Source: Deltaproteobacteria bacterium
GTDB lineage: Bacteria > Desulfobacterota > DSM-4660 > Desulfatiglandales > HGW-15
Direction of reading: 5' to 3'
Assembly: GCA_019308745.1 (NCBI GenBank)
Contig: JAFDHO010000004.1
Location: 1 to 64,000 of the forward strand
DNA length: 64,000 bases
The number at the start of each line of letters is the position of its first letter. The first letter of the stretch is position 1. Shown here one piece after another: positions 17,607-26,393 of the stretch. Made by a program: the position numbers and the translations under genes. Under the pieces are notes generated by a model that was not told where the DNA came from, did no database searches, and saw only the letters and a program-made list of their open reading frames with translations.

Positions 17607-18916
17607 TTCATAAGACCCGGAAGATAAAGTGCCAGCGAAGGAAAGGCCATAACCGTGGCCATTGCGACAGCGTCGCAGATCAGGAATGGGAGGCCAGCCC
17701 CATAGATATCCTCCATTGTCGTTCCCTCTGGTGCAACTCCTTTCATAACGAAAAGGACCAGACCAAAGGGCGGTGTGGTCGTGGCCATCTCCATGTTGAT
17801 GAGCATGATGGTCCCAAACCAAAGGGGATTGAAACCGAGGCTCTCAACCAGCGGCATGTAGACCGGCAGGGTCACCATCATGATCGTCAAAGGTTCCATA
17901 AAGGTCCCCATGAAGATTAGAATGATTTGCATGAATATCAGAATGGTAATCGGGTGCAAATCGAGGCCGGAAGCCAATTTGACCAAACCAGAACTGGCAC
18001 CGCTGAAGGCCAAGATCTGTGAGAAGGCCATGGCACCAGTCATGATCATAAACATCATCACCGTTATCTTGATAGTATTGGAAAGAGAACTGGATATGGC
18101 ATCCCAGTCCCAACCCCGATATAGAAAGACAAGCACAAAGCAGCCAAGGGCCCCCAGGGCAGCGGATTCAGTAGGTGTTGCAATACCCAAGAACATGAGT
18201 CCGATAACCAAAAAGACGATAAATCCAAGGGGCAGGACGTACTTGCAGGTAAGGACGATTTTTTCGAAAAAAGGGCTGGGCATCAGATCATAGGGAGGAG
18301 CCAATTCCGGCTGGATTATGGACCTTATGACTATGTATGCTGTATACAGGATGGCCATTAGTATGCCCGGCAAGATAATCGCTACCAGTATGCCCCCCAC
18401 AGACACCCTGCTCAAGGATGCCCATAAGACCCCCAGGGCACTTGGAGGTATCATTATTGCCAGCCCGCCGCTGCCCAGAATAGGACCCAGGGTCATTGGT
18501 TTTCTGTAGCCACGCTTCTGCATCTCGGGAACCAGCACTGAGCCCAGCATAGCGCACCCCGCCATGGCAGATCCGCTCAGAGTGGCGAACAAAGTCCCTC
18601 CCCCAACAGCAAGTAAGCTCAATCGTCCCGGGATTCTTCCAAGCCATTTGTCGAGTGTGTCCATCATTTTGGGAGCGATTCCAGACCGAAACATGATCTC
18701 TCCCATCAAAACAAACAATGGAACGGGCAACAGGGAAAAGGTTGCCACTGATCTATAAATACTTCTAATGAGCTGGCTTAGGCCTGCTTCTCCACCCCAA
18801 AAAACATAAACCCCTATGATGTTGATAAACAGGAAAGAAAAAGCAACCGGTAGTCCGGAGATAAACAAAAACATGAGGCACAACAATATTACGATAAGAA
18901 CTATCCACCATTCCAT
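17603..18916 (-). CDS. dctM: TRAP transporter large permease subunit (DctM family)
   Basis: This is the large membrane subunit of a tripartite ATP-independent periplasmic transporter, 437 residues with about 12 hydrophobic segments, which couples solute uptake to a sodium or proton gradient. Typical segments include GEIMFRSGIAPKMMD, SGSAMAGCAMLGS, PPSALGVLWASL and TPTESAALGALG. The gene follows dctQ by 12 bases and overlaps hyuA as ATGA, so transport and substrate processing are co-expressed. Confidence 0.95.
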   Translation of the reverse strand: MEWWIVLIVILLCLMFLFISGLPVAFSFLFINIIGVYVFWGGEAGLSQLIRSIYRSVATFSLLPVPLFVLMGEIMFRSGIAPKMMDTLDKWLGRIPGRLSLLAVGGGTLFATLSGSAMAGCAMLGSVLVPEMQKRGYRKPMTLGPILGSGGLAIMIPPSALGVLWASLSRVSVGGILVAIILPGILMAILYTAYIVIRSIIQPELAPPYDLMPSPFFEKIVLTCKYVLPLGFIVFLVIGLMFLGIATPTESAALGALGCFVLVFLYRGWDWDAISSSLSNTIKITVMMFMIMTGAMAFSQILAFSGASSGLVKLASGLDLHPITILIFMQIILIFMGTFMEPLTIMMVTLPVYMPLVESLGFNPLWFGTIMLINMEMATTTPPFGLVLFVMKGVAPEGTTMEDIYGAGLPFLICDAVAMATVMAFPSLALYLPGLMK

Positions 18917-18928
18917 GAAAAGGGGTCC

Positions 18929-19447
18929 TTACTTTTCTGCAAGGTTTGCTTTCCTGGTTTCTACAAGGAAACCGGCAGTGAAGACTATCGCCCGTCTCAA
19001 GAACTGGACAAGTAGCATCAGACTCCCAATCGGAATAATTACAATGATGATTGAGACGGGGATTTCCATGGCAGTGGGTGTATACATACCCCTCTGGAAG
19101 TAATGCCATGTGAGCTTGAAGCCGAAAACGGTGAGGATCATGGAAACAAATCCGCCTATCATGGAAGTTAGTATCCCAAAGAAGGCCGCCTTGTTCGGCT
19201 TTAGTCTGTTCACAATTACATCGACCTTGACGTGGCCTTCTTCCCTCAACAGCCATGCAGCTCCGAGGAAGGTTATATATAGGAGCAGGCACTCAGTAAC
19301 CTCCGTGACCCAAACCAGCGGATGATTGAAGAAATATCTCAAAACAACCTCTAAGGATACCGTAAGCATAATGAAGACGAGGATCAGACAGGCGAGAAAA
19401 CTCATAACATTCATAGTATGATCAAAGACAACTAGGAATTTCTTCAT
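18929..19447 (-). CDS. dctQ: TRAP transporter small permease subunit (DctQ family)
   Basis: This 172-residue protein has four hydrophobic helices, the normal architecture of DctQ subunits. The family block PLVWVTEVTECLLLYITFLGAAWLLREEGHVKVD is recognisable in pieces (TEVTECLLLYITFLGAA). The ATG at 19447 follows GGTGAAGT closely. It forms an operon with dctM, but is separated from dctP by more than 400 bases containing an interrupted frame, which is unusual for a TRAP operon. Confidence 0.93.
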   Translation of the reverse strand: MKKFLVVFDHTMNVMSFLACLILVFIMLTVSLEVVLRYFFNHPLVWVTEVTECLLLYITFLGAAWLLREEGHVKVDVIVNRLKPNKAAFFGILTSMIGGFVSMILTVFGFKLTWHYFQRGMYTPTAMEIPVSIIIVIIPIGSLMLLVQFLRRAIVFTAGFLVETRKANLAEK

Positions 19448-19883
19448 ATTACTTCACCGCCATTCCGACTCATGGGTCTTGAGTAGGTACGTTGTACTGC
19501 TCGAAAGAAATTGGTGATGCCCTTAGAATAACTTCCCTTAAGAGCATGGACGCCTTCAGCCTTTCCAAGATTTGGGACTCAGCAATCTCTCTTAAGATGT
19601 TCGAGACAATGGGAACGATGCTGCGCTATTTGCCAGCCACGCGGTCAGTTACGTCCTTCTCATGCTGAGATTTCATTGCATACGGATAACGGAATAGCCA
19701 CGCGACCGCCACACACTGTCATACTCTAATAAGCTCTTACTGAAGCAACTTCACCCGTTCCAAGAGATCCCCGAGCCCCAATGGATTCAACGTCTTTCAA
19801 AAAGCTAAGGCTTGCAAGAAAAGATCTTCGATGGTATGCTCGAGTCATCACCCGTCAAAAAATCTTCATCGTCCCTTGCCGAC
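19448..19883. other. Spacer between dctP and dctQ with decayed coding sequence
   Basis: TRAP subunit genes normally lie within a few bases of one another, but here 436 bases separate them. Apart from the interrupted frame annotated at 19470-19676, the minus strand shows only short open runs broken by stops. I see no terminator or promoter. The stretch looks like the remains of a gene or genes, not regulatory DNA. Confidence 0.5.
19470..19676 (-). pseudogene. Small frame interrupted by one in-frame TAG, unidentified
   Basis: From the ATG at 19674-19676 there are 16 codons (beginning MKSQHEKDVTDRVAGK), a TAG at 19626-19628, then 51 further codons to a TGA. The second part (for example NILREIAESQILERLKAS) reads like an amphipathic helix of a real protein, which suggests one gene with a nonsense mutation or a fragment of a larger decayed gene. 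I do not recognise the family. There is no ribosome binding site before the ATG. Readthrough of TAG is possible in principle but nothing in the window supports it. Confidence 0.3.
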
Positions 19884-20867
19884 TCAGTTGCCCGTTAGCC
19901 TCTTGAGGGTGCGGACAAGATCAGGCACCTTTTTCTCCAGATCTTCCCACTCAGCACTATAAGCGGCGTCAAGGAACCTGTTTGTATCCTCTGGGGAAAA
20001 CTTGATCCTTATGATCCCCATTTGATCATACCTCTTCCACTCTTCCATGATCTTTTTCTTGAAATAGGCGACCATCTCGGGCTCAAACTTGACTGTTATG
20101 TCCTTGATCATCTGTTGAGTCATCTTGTCAAGGCCATTCCATACGTCCAAATTCATGAGTATCAGGGTGTTCTGTCGCGTATAAAAAGGTATGTCGATAA
20201 TATACTTGCAATACTTGAGCCAGCCCCAATCCGCAGGCCCCAGAGTGGACCACCCAAATCCATCTACCAATCCCCTTTCCAGGGCAGTGTACGTTTCCCC
20301 GAATTTTACAGTCACGGGAATGATACCGATCTTCTTCATGAACCTATCATACAAAGCGGCAGTCCTCATCTTGACACCTCTCAGGTCATCAAGCTTTTTG
20401 ACTGGCCTGTTTATCCTCAAATAGAAAGGGTCATAGAGCCATGTGCCCAGAAACATCATTCCGATCCTTTTATGACGCTCCACCATGAAGTCGTAGAACC
20501 CCCCGGGTTTGCGTTCTTCGGCCATTGATAACTTTGATAACTGAAAGGCATTCCCCTCCGGAAGCAGAGGTGCATAATAGGCAGCGGGGTTAAATATGAG
20601 CTGTACCGTATTGTTTTGGAGGGCTTCAGCCTGATCGAAACCCGGAATAACCTCGGGGCCGCCTACCCAGTCAATCTTGACAGCGTCCTTGCACTGCTCA
20701 TTCACCCGGTTTACCCAGACGTGTATCATCGCACAAAGGGGATGATTCTTGGGCAGGAAACTAACAGCCTTCAAGGTCTTTGGCCCTGCGAGTACTGGTG
20801 AGGCCAAAGTGGCACACAACGCTGCCAAGAAAACAAAAAACAAAGCGTAAGCTGAAAATCTCTTCAT
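19884..20867 (-). CDS. dctP: TRAP transporter solute-binding protein (DctP family)
   Basis: This periplasmic binding protein of 327 residues captures the substrate for the DctQ/DctM permease. A signal peptide ends near ASPVLAG (about residue 27). The family motif LDDLRGVKMRT includes the arginine that normally binds a substrate carboxylate. VKFGETYTALERGLVDG is also conserved. The ligand is therefore probably a carboxylate, but its identity is unknown. The ATG has GGGAGGA 5-6 bases upstream. A decayed pyrD fragment ends 33 bases before the start codon. Confidence 0.93.
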   Translation of the reverse strand: MKRFSAYALFFVFLAALCATLASPVLAGPKTLKAVSFLPKNHPLCAMIHVWVNRVNEQCKDAVKIDWVGGPEVIPGFDQAEALQNNTVQLIFNPAAYYAPLLPEGNAFQLSKLSMAEERKPGGFYDFMVERHKRIGMMFLGTWLYDPFYLRINRPVKKLDDLRGVKMRTAALYDRFMKKIGIIPVTVKFGETYTALERGLVDGFGWSTLGPADWGWLKYCKYIIDIPFYTRQNTLILMNLDVWNGLDKMTQQMIKDITVKFEPEMVAYFKKKIMEEWKRYDQMGIIRIKFSPEDTNRFLDAAYSAEWEDLEKKVPDLVRTLKRLTGN

Positions 20868-20900
20868 GTCAGTCCTCCCTTCGTCTTTAGAGGTTGGTGA

Positions 20901-21110
20901 TCAATAGAAAACCTCGTACTCACCAGGCAGTCCGATTTCACCTCCTTTCACCAGGTTTGCCCAAAGCCCCACGGTGATATCTAATCCAACACCTTCCAAA
21001 CTTACCATACAGTCCCCGAGCCCCTCATCAATCTCCAAGGTGATCTTTGGGTTCACAAAGCTCCAGGTTCCTATTTGAATCCCTGATGCGCCGGCAATAA
21101 ATAAGCGCTG
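20901..21110 (-). pseudogene. Dihydroorotate dehydrogenase (PyrD) C-terminal fragment
   Basis: On the minus strand an open frame begins right after a TGA at 21111-21113 and has no start codon. It encodes FIAGASGIQIGTWSFVNPKI, directly comparable to the FIIAGASAVEIGTWNFVNPRI segment of the PyrD half at about 12.7 kb. It then continues for about 45 residues to a TGA at 20901-20903. The rest of PyrD is missing; the fragment is cut off close to the helicase stop. It is the second PyrD remnant flanking the TRAP-hydantoinase operon, and it differs enough in sequence not to be a recent copy. Confidence 0.72.
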
Positions 21111-21126
21111 TCAAAACCAAGATAGG

Positions 21127-23841
21127 TTACTCTATGAGCACGGGCTCGCGCAAGATCAATGAAACAGCCTCTCTGGCTGTCCAACTCAGGCCCGGGTGTG
21201 TCTCTTCCAGGTTTGCGACCTGCCTCAGATGGTCCGCAGTTCGGGCGATCAGGGATGCCATGTCTCCCTCATCCACCGGAACAAAGGTCAGGAGAGGCTT
21301 CCATCCAACCCCCTTTGCCCACAAGAAGGCCGCGGCCACAGGCCAGAACGGGATGGGGGGGTTTTCAAAGCCCCTATTCATTTTCAGCCTGCGGATATCT
21401 TCAATTTGAAGGAGTATTTTATCGAAGGCAGCCTGGCATTCCGTCAGATCCATCGGGCTTTCACCCCTAAATTCAATCTCCTGAACCCTGTCCCAAACAA
21501 ACGATGCCATGCAGCCCGCCATCAACTCAGGCGAGAGCCCTTCAAAGCCCCCTTTCCTGATGGCCTCGGCAATGAGGAGTGGATGATCAAGCCTCAGCTT
21601 TGACGCCCAAATACCGTCGGGCGTGAGCGTCTCTTTCTCGTCAACAAAACCCGTCTCCTGCAAGAACCTCAGGTGCTTCTTGAAGCTGACCCACAATCCA
21701 GGGCCAACCCCTTCCAGGTGGTAGGCCAGGGAACGATAGTCTTCGAGTATATGCCGAAGTGCCTTGTCCCTCATCCTGTGGCAGGTCTTAATGTGTTCGC
21801 ACGCTTCACAGGGCAGTTCCCTTATTTTCTTTCTCACGTTCTCCAGCTCCTCGGAGGTCAACTCTTCCCTCGGGGGCTCCAATTGCAGTATGTTCAACTC
21901 CTCCCTGTTAACGGTATCAAAGATTCCCTGAATCCTTTCCTGGGAATAGTCTTCAGGCAGGTCTAAACGATAGTCATAGAGGTACTTGATCTTTTCAAAG
22001 GGGACCTTCCTCAAACGGATCTTCTGCCTTCTTGTCCTGACCCTCTTCTCAATATTGTGGGCCGCACATATCAGTCGTCCCTCGTCCCAAAAGGTATGAA
22101 AGATCACATAGATATTGCGATTCTTGTGGAGAATGAGGCGCCCGGCCTTGAGATACTCTCTGTACAGTGCCATCCGTTTTTCCTGCCCGATTTCCCTCAC
22201 AAGTTCCTGTGCCCTCTTGCCCAGTTCCCTCATTCTTTGTATGTTTTCGATCACCTCGTTGGGGTCTCCGATATCACACCGGCCCTTTGGAATGACTTTC
22301 TTGAGCCCGTGCAAGATCTCCTCCCACTTCCTGTGGACCGAGGAACCCGTTGTCTTCTCCTGGTAGGCTGCAAAGGAACGCTCCAGGAGCTCCCTCACTT
22401 CCACGGGCCTATGGGAGAGCAAGAGGTTCAGAGTCATGGAGAAATTGACGTGGATCTGGCTTGTGATGGGCTCGGGGGGAGAGTCCTTCAGTTCCTGGAT
22501 AAGCTGAGGATCCTGGTGAAGGCCCGGCACGACGAGGGCAAAGCCTATATTGTCTTTTCCCCTTCTTCCGGCCCGCCCGGTCATTTGATGGAGTTCCGTT
22601 GCGGTCAGATTGGTAAACTCATGGCCGTCATAACGATCGCTCTGGACAAGTACGATTGTCCTGGCCGGGAAATTCACCCCGGCCGCCACCGTTGATGTGG
22701 AGAAGATCGCTTCAAGATACCCCCTGTTCATCATCTCCTCTATGAGGACTTTCCAATAGGGGAGTTGTCCTGCGTGGTGAGAACCCACAAGGCTCTCCAG
22801 AAGGGAGCTCAGCTGCCGATGCCCCTTCAGATGGGGATAGGTTGACAGGAAGGCATCCACCTCCCTCTTCAGTTCGTCTTTATGGGCCTCTGACCTGTCG
22901 CTGGGCGGGCATAGCAAAAGTGCCCTGTCACAGTCCACCCTCGATTTCAAAAAGAATATGGCAGGGAGCAGGTCGAACTGCCTGAGGCATCTGATGATAT
23001 CTCCATAATTGGGTTCTCTTCGACCCCGCCTCCTTCGGCCGGCCTGATGGGCACTGATGAATTTACTGACCCTGGGAGTTAGCCCCTTTTTGCCGGACAG
23101 AGGAGTTATGAGCCCGTCCGGGAAGAGGAAGAGCATCTCCAGGGGCACGGGCCTTTCATGGGATCTGACGACCTCTGCCGGGGCATCCCGGTTTTCCACC
23201 AGCCATGCGGCTATTTCCTCCGCATTCGATATGGTTGCCGACAACAACAGGAGCCTTACCCTGGAGGGGAGGTAGATGAGGATCTCTTCCCATACCACGC
23301 CCCGCTCAGGGTCGCTGAGATAATGGGCCTCATCCAACACCACCAGATCTGCGCTGATGTCAATTCCCTGGTGCATTGCATCATAGAGTTGATTCCTGAG
23401 TATCTCGGTCGTACCCACGATAACAGGCGCATTGGGGTTTTCTTTTCGATCCCCCGTTAGAATGCCGCAATTCCCTGCACCGAATTTTCGCTTAAATTCT
23501 GCGTAGATGCTATTCGACAGGGCCTTGAGGGGGGAGGCATACCACGACCTGAGGCCCCTCGCAAGATAACCGGCTATGGCCTGCTCGGCTATCCATGTCT
23601 TGCCCGCACCCGTGGGGGCACTGACCAGCACATCAACTCGCTCTATCTTATCGACTGCTTGAAGTTGAAAGGGGTCTGGTTTGAATGGGGTCCTCTCCGG
23701 GACCCCAATTTTTTGGAAGGCGCGTCTTAGTTGCGGGTCGAGCCTCGGGTTTTCGTAATGCCTCTTCTTTGGGGTCCCGAACGTGCGCCTCTTTTCCGTC
23801 CCTACCCGACCTCTCCTTTCATCCCTGTGCTGTTTCTTCAT
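21127..23841 (-). CDS. Ski2-like DEAD/DEAH-box helicase
   Basis: This is a superfamily 2 helicase of 904 residues. Motif I is APTGAGKTWIAEQA (about 77-90), motif II is VVLDEAHYLSD, motif III is LLLSATISNAEE, and motif VI is QMTGRAGRRGKD. A basic N-terminal tail precedes the helicase core. After the second RecA domain comes a long helical region with a cysteine cluster, CEACEHIKTC. Ski2-like proteins act on RNA (exosome-type) or DNA (Hel308-type); the bacterial branch is poorly characterised. The ATG has no strong ribosome binding site. It has no evident functional link with its neighbours. Confidence 0.87.
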   Translation of the reverse strand: MKKQHRDERRGRVGTEKRRTFGTPKKRHYENPRLDPQLRRAFQKIGVPERTPFKPDPFQLQAVDKIERVDVLVSAPTGAGKTWIAEQAIAGYLARGLRSWYASPLKALSNSIYAEFKRKFGAGNCGILTGDRKENPNAPVIVGTTEILRNQLYDAMHQGIDISADLVVLDEAHYLSDPERGVVWEEILIYLPSRVRLLLLSATISNAEEIAAWLVENRDAPAEVVRSHERPVPLEMLFLFPDGLITPLSGKKGLTPRVSKFISAHQAGRRRRGRREPNYGDIIRCLRQFDLLPAIFFLKSRVDCDRALLLCPPSDRSEAHKDELKREVDAFLSTYPHLKGHRQLSSLLESLVGSHHAGQLPYWKVLIEEMMNRGYLEAIFSTSTVAAGVNFPARTIVLVQSDRYDGHEFTNLTATELHQMTGRAGRRGKDNIGFALVVPGLHQDPQLIQELKDSPPEPITSQIHVNFSMTLNLLLSHRPVEVRELLERSFAAYQEKTTGSSVHRKWEEILHGLKKVIPKGRCDIGDPNEVIENIQRMRELGKRAQELVREIGQEKRMALYREYLKAGRLILHKNRNIYVIFHTFWDEGRLICAAHNIEKRVRTRRQKIRLRKVPFEKIKYLYDYRLDLPEDYSQERIQGIFDTVNREELNILQLEPPREELTSEELENVRKKIRELPCEACEHIKTCHRMRDKALRHILEDYRSLAYHLEGVGPGLWVSFKKHLRFLQETGFVDEKETLTPDGIWASKLRLDHPLLIAEAIRKGGFEGLSPELMAGCMASFVWDRVQEIEFRGESPMDLTECQAAFDKILLQIEDIRRLKMNRGFENPPIPFWPVAAAFLWAKGVGWKPLLTFVPVDEGDMASLIARTADHLRQVANLEETHPGLSWTAREAVSLILREPVLIE

Positions 23842-23891
23842 CTGATATGGACTGTTCCGCTGCTCAAGTGGGTCCTCTGTCTTCCATCATT

Positions 23892-25511
23892 TTAGTCCTT
23901 AACCAACTCTGAGGCAACCCTGTTCCTGTCCTCGAGCTCGGCCTCCATGGCGGACTCCAGCCTGAGGCTGTTGAGCTTTTCTGCCGCGGCTTGCAGGACC
24001 TTGCCGGTGCCGTAACCTATCCTGGTGCCGTTGATGAATACCTTTTCAACGACTTCCCTCGAGAAGAGTCTTGCAGCGGCCCTCATGAATTCAGGTGTCC
24101 TCTCCCTTCCCGCGTAATGTGCGGCCTTCTCGCACAGGGCCTCTCCAATCTCACACCAGGTAATCATGTCCGCCATCAAGAACATGGCGTACTGGGACTT
24201 CGTCAGTTTAGCACTCCTCGCATCAAGGATGAGATCGTTCATGACCCTTATGGCCCGGGACAACATCCCTGCTCCGCAATCATCTGGCAGCTCCGCCACC
24301 CTGTCAGCCATCTGCCGGTAGAACGCACCCTTTGAGCGCACGGTTTCTCTCACCCTGAAGACCGAAATAATGTTCTGCTGGATCTCGCTCGTCCCCTCAT
24401 AGAGGGGCAATATCTTTACGTCTCTTTTTATCTTTTCCACCTCGAATTCACGCATGTATCCGTACCCGCCAAAGGCCTGTATACCATCGTTCGCCATGGA
24501 GTCTCCGGCTTCGGTTGCGAAGTACTTCGCGATAGAACCTTCTACCTGAAGGTCCTCCTCTCCCGTATCCAGTCTCCTTGCCGTCTTCTCTATGAAGGCC
24601 CTGGCTGCCTCCAGTTGAACCGCATGGGGCACGAGAAGCTTGTGGGTATAGCCCTGCTTCTGAGAGAGGGTCGTTCCAAACTGAACCCTCTGCTTGGAAT
24701 ATTCGATGGCCTTCTCCAGAGAGGACACCCCCCCCCCAAGACCGAAGGTGGCGACCATGAGACGGGTGTATCCAAAAACCTGGTTGGCTTGCCTGAGTCC
24801 CTGGCCCTCTTTGAGGCCCACGAGGTTCTCTGCCGGAACAAAAAGGTCCTCCAGGGTCAGAGGACACGTATCAGAGGCCCTTATGCCGTGCTTGTCTTCG
24901 TGCTTCCCCGGAATCAAGCCCTTCGCTCCCCTCTCCACGATGAAGAAGGACGGGCCCTCCGGCGTATCAGCCAGAATGGTATAGAGGTCCGCCACGCCAC
25001 CGTTGGTTATGAACTGCTTTTGCCCGTTTATCAGGTAGCCCTTTATGTTGCCCCCATCATCCAGGACCCTTTCGGCCCTGGTCTTCAAGGCCTGTACGTT
25101 GGAACCCGCTTCAGGCTCGGTCACGCCATAGGCCACGATCAGACCTTCTTCGGCAATCTTGCTGATCCATTTTTCCTTCTGTTCCGGAGTTGCCCCGACC
25201 CTTATGGGATCCATGCCCAGGCAAATGGCAAGAAAGGATGTCGCAACGGCAAGATCCATCTTGGCCATCTTCTCGGAGACCACGGCAATCTCTGTGGCAC
25301 CTGCTCCAAGGCCGCCGTACTCTTCCGGGATGAAGATAAGGTGAAGGGCAATATCCGGCCCCAGCATGAAGCGGATGAGGTCCATCGGGAATTCCCCGCT
25401 GTGATCCATTTCCAACTTCTTGTCCAGAGACAACCAGTCCTTCTCCAGCTTGGAGATGGTATCCAGGACCATGGTAAGGGTTTCGGGTTCCATGTTTGGT
25501 GTTGATGTCAT
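23892..25511 (-). CDS. Acyl-CoA dehydrogenase
   Basis: This is an FAD-dependent acyl-CoA dehydrogenase for the first step of beta-oxidation or a related pathway. The core (about 1-390) includes YGVTEPEAGSNVQALKT, GYLINGQKQFITNGG, AFGGYGYMREFEVEK and LYEGTSEIQQN, whose glutamate is the usual catalytic base. The protein has 539 residues, about 150 more than the short-chain type. The extra C-terminal helical domain is like that of long-form dehydrogenases. The chain length of the substrate is unknown. No electron-transfer flavoprotein genes are nearby. Confidence 0.93.
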   Translation of the reverse strand: MTSTPNMEPETLTMVLDTISKLEKDWLSLDKKLEMDHSGEFPMDLIRFMLGPDIALHLIFIPEEYGGLGAGATEIAVVSEKMAKMDLAVATSFLAICLGMDPIRVGATPEQKEKWISKIAEEGLIVAYGVTEPEAGSNVQALKTRAERVLDDGGNIKGYLINGQKQFITNGGVADLYTILADTPEGPSFFIVERGAKGLIPGKHEDKHGIRASDTCPLTLEDLFVPAENLVGLKEGQGLRQANQVFGYTRLMVATFGLGGGVSSLEKAIEYSKQRVQFGTTLSQKQGYTHKLLVPHAVQLEAARAFIEKTARRLDTGEEDLQVEGSIAKYFATEAGDSMANDGIQAFGGYGYMREFEVEKIKRDVKILPLYEGTSEIQQNIISVFRVRETVRSKGAFYRQMADRVAELPDDCGAGMLSRAIRVMNDLILDARSAKLTKSQYAMFLMADMITWCEIGEALCEKAAHYAGRERTPEFMRAAARLFSREVVEKVFINGTRIGYGTGKVLQAAAEKLNSLRLESAMEAELEDRNRVASELVKD

Positions 25512-25647
25512 ACAATAACCTCCCTATTATTTGAATCTCCCCATCCTGAATGCTTGATTTGACTTATCAGTCCTTTCGAAAGGAAACTCTTCCCGGCAGC
25601 ATCTCCTACAGATCGAGGTCGCTGAAAGGTGCTGTCTCTCGGCGCTC

Positions 25648-25673
25648 GAGGCATTGTGAAGAGGCATTGTGAA
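25648..25673. repeat. Tandem 13-bp direct duplication
   Basis: The 13-mer GAGGCATTGTGAA occurs twice back to back (25648-25660 and 25661-25673) in the gap between the acyl-CoA dehydrogenase and the adenosyltransferase gene. It is a simple slippage-type duplication. Confidence 0.6.
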
Positions 25674-25715
25674 GAAGATACTCAGTGAGCTACTTCTTCG
25701 AGGTGCCCTCAACTC

Positions 25716-26243
25716 CTAGTATTCAATTCCCTTTTGAGCCTTTATCCCGTTCCTGTAAGGGTGTTTTACCTCCTTCATCTCGGTCACGAGGTCTGCAAGG
25801 TCTATGATCTGCGGGTGGGCGTTTCTACCGGTCAGGACCAGGTGGAGTTCTTGCGGTTTGCTCCGGACTGCCTCCATGACCTCCTCCAGGGCAATGAGAT
25901 TGAAGTCCAGGGCATAATTGATCTCGTCCAGGATGATCATGTGGAACTGCCCACTGTGGAGATTCTGCAGGAAGAAATCCCACGCTTCTCTGACCGCCTT
26001 TGAGTCTTCGGGACTGGGGGCCTTCCTTTCAAGATGGATGAAGCCCTTGCCCATGGGTTTTATCTGAAAATAGGGATGGAGTTTCTTTACGGCGTCCAAC
26101 TCACCGTAATGCCAGGAGCCCTTTATGAATTGAATCATCAGGGTCTTGAGTCCGTGGCCCGCCCCCCTCATTCCCATCCCGAGGGCAGCCGAGGTCTTCC
26201 CCTTTCCCCTCCCGGTATAAACGATAACAAGGCCCTTATGCAT
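25716..26243 (-). CDS. cobO: Cob(I)yrinic acid a,c-diamide adenosyltransferase
   Basis: This enzyme adds the 5-deoxyadenosyl group to corrinoids in adenosylcobalamin synthesis or salvage (CobA/CobO/BtuR family). It is 175 residues long with an N-terminal P-loop VYTGRGKGKTSAALG. It also has IILDEINYALDFNLI and LHLVLTGRNAHPQIIDLADLVTEM in family order, cited here in part. No other cobalamin genes are adjacent and I found no cobalamin riboswitch in the 150 bases upstream. Its presence implies use of B12-dependent enzymes. Confidence 0.94.
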   Translation of the reverse strand: MHKGLVIVYTGRGKGKTSAALGMGMRGAGHGLKTLMIQFIKGSWHYGELDAVKKLHPYFQIKPMGKGFIHLERKAPSPEDSKAVREAWDFFLQNLHSGQFHMIILDEINYALDFNLIALEEVMEAVRSKPQELHLVLTGRNAHPQIIDLADLVTEMKEVKHPYRNGIKAQKGIEY

Positions 26244-26393
26244 CGTCTTCTCTTTCCCAACAGCGAATCACCCTTGTGATCATTGCCTCTTTCCCTTGGC
26301 AGGTCCAGGCCCAGTTGAACCAATCTTGGAGTTGGAGCACGCCTTAGGGAACCCGGAGAACCAGAGACCCGGTCAGGCCCGGATTCCTGAGGC

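Noticed and set aside
19626..19628. TAG as a pyrrolysine codon
   Set aside because: No known pyrrolysine-containing family matches the short frame and no pyl genes are in the window; decay is simpler.
26244..26393. Possible cobalamin riboswitch before cobO
   Set aside because: The gap is too short and lacks a B12-box-like GCCACTG sequence.
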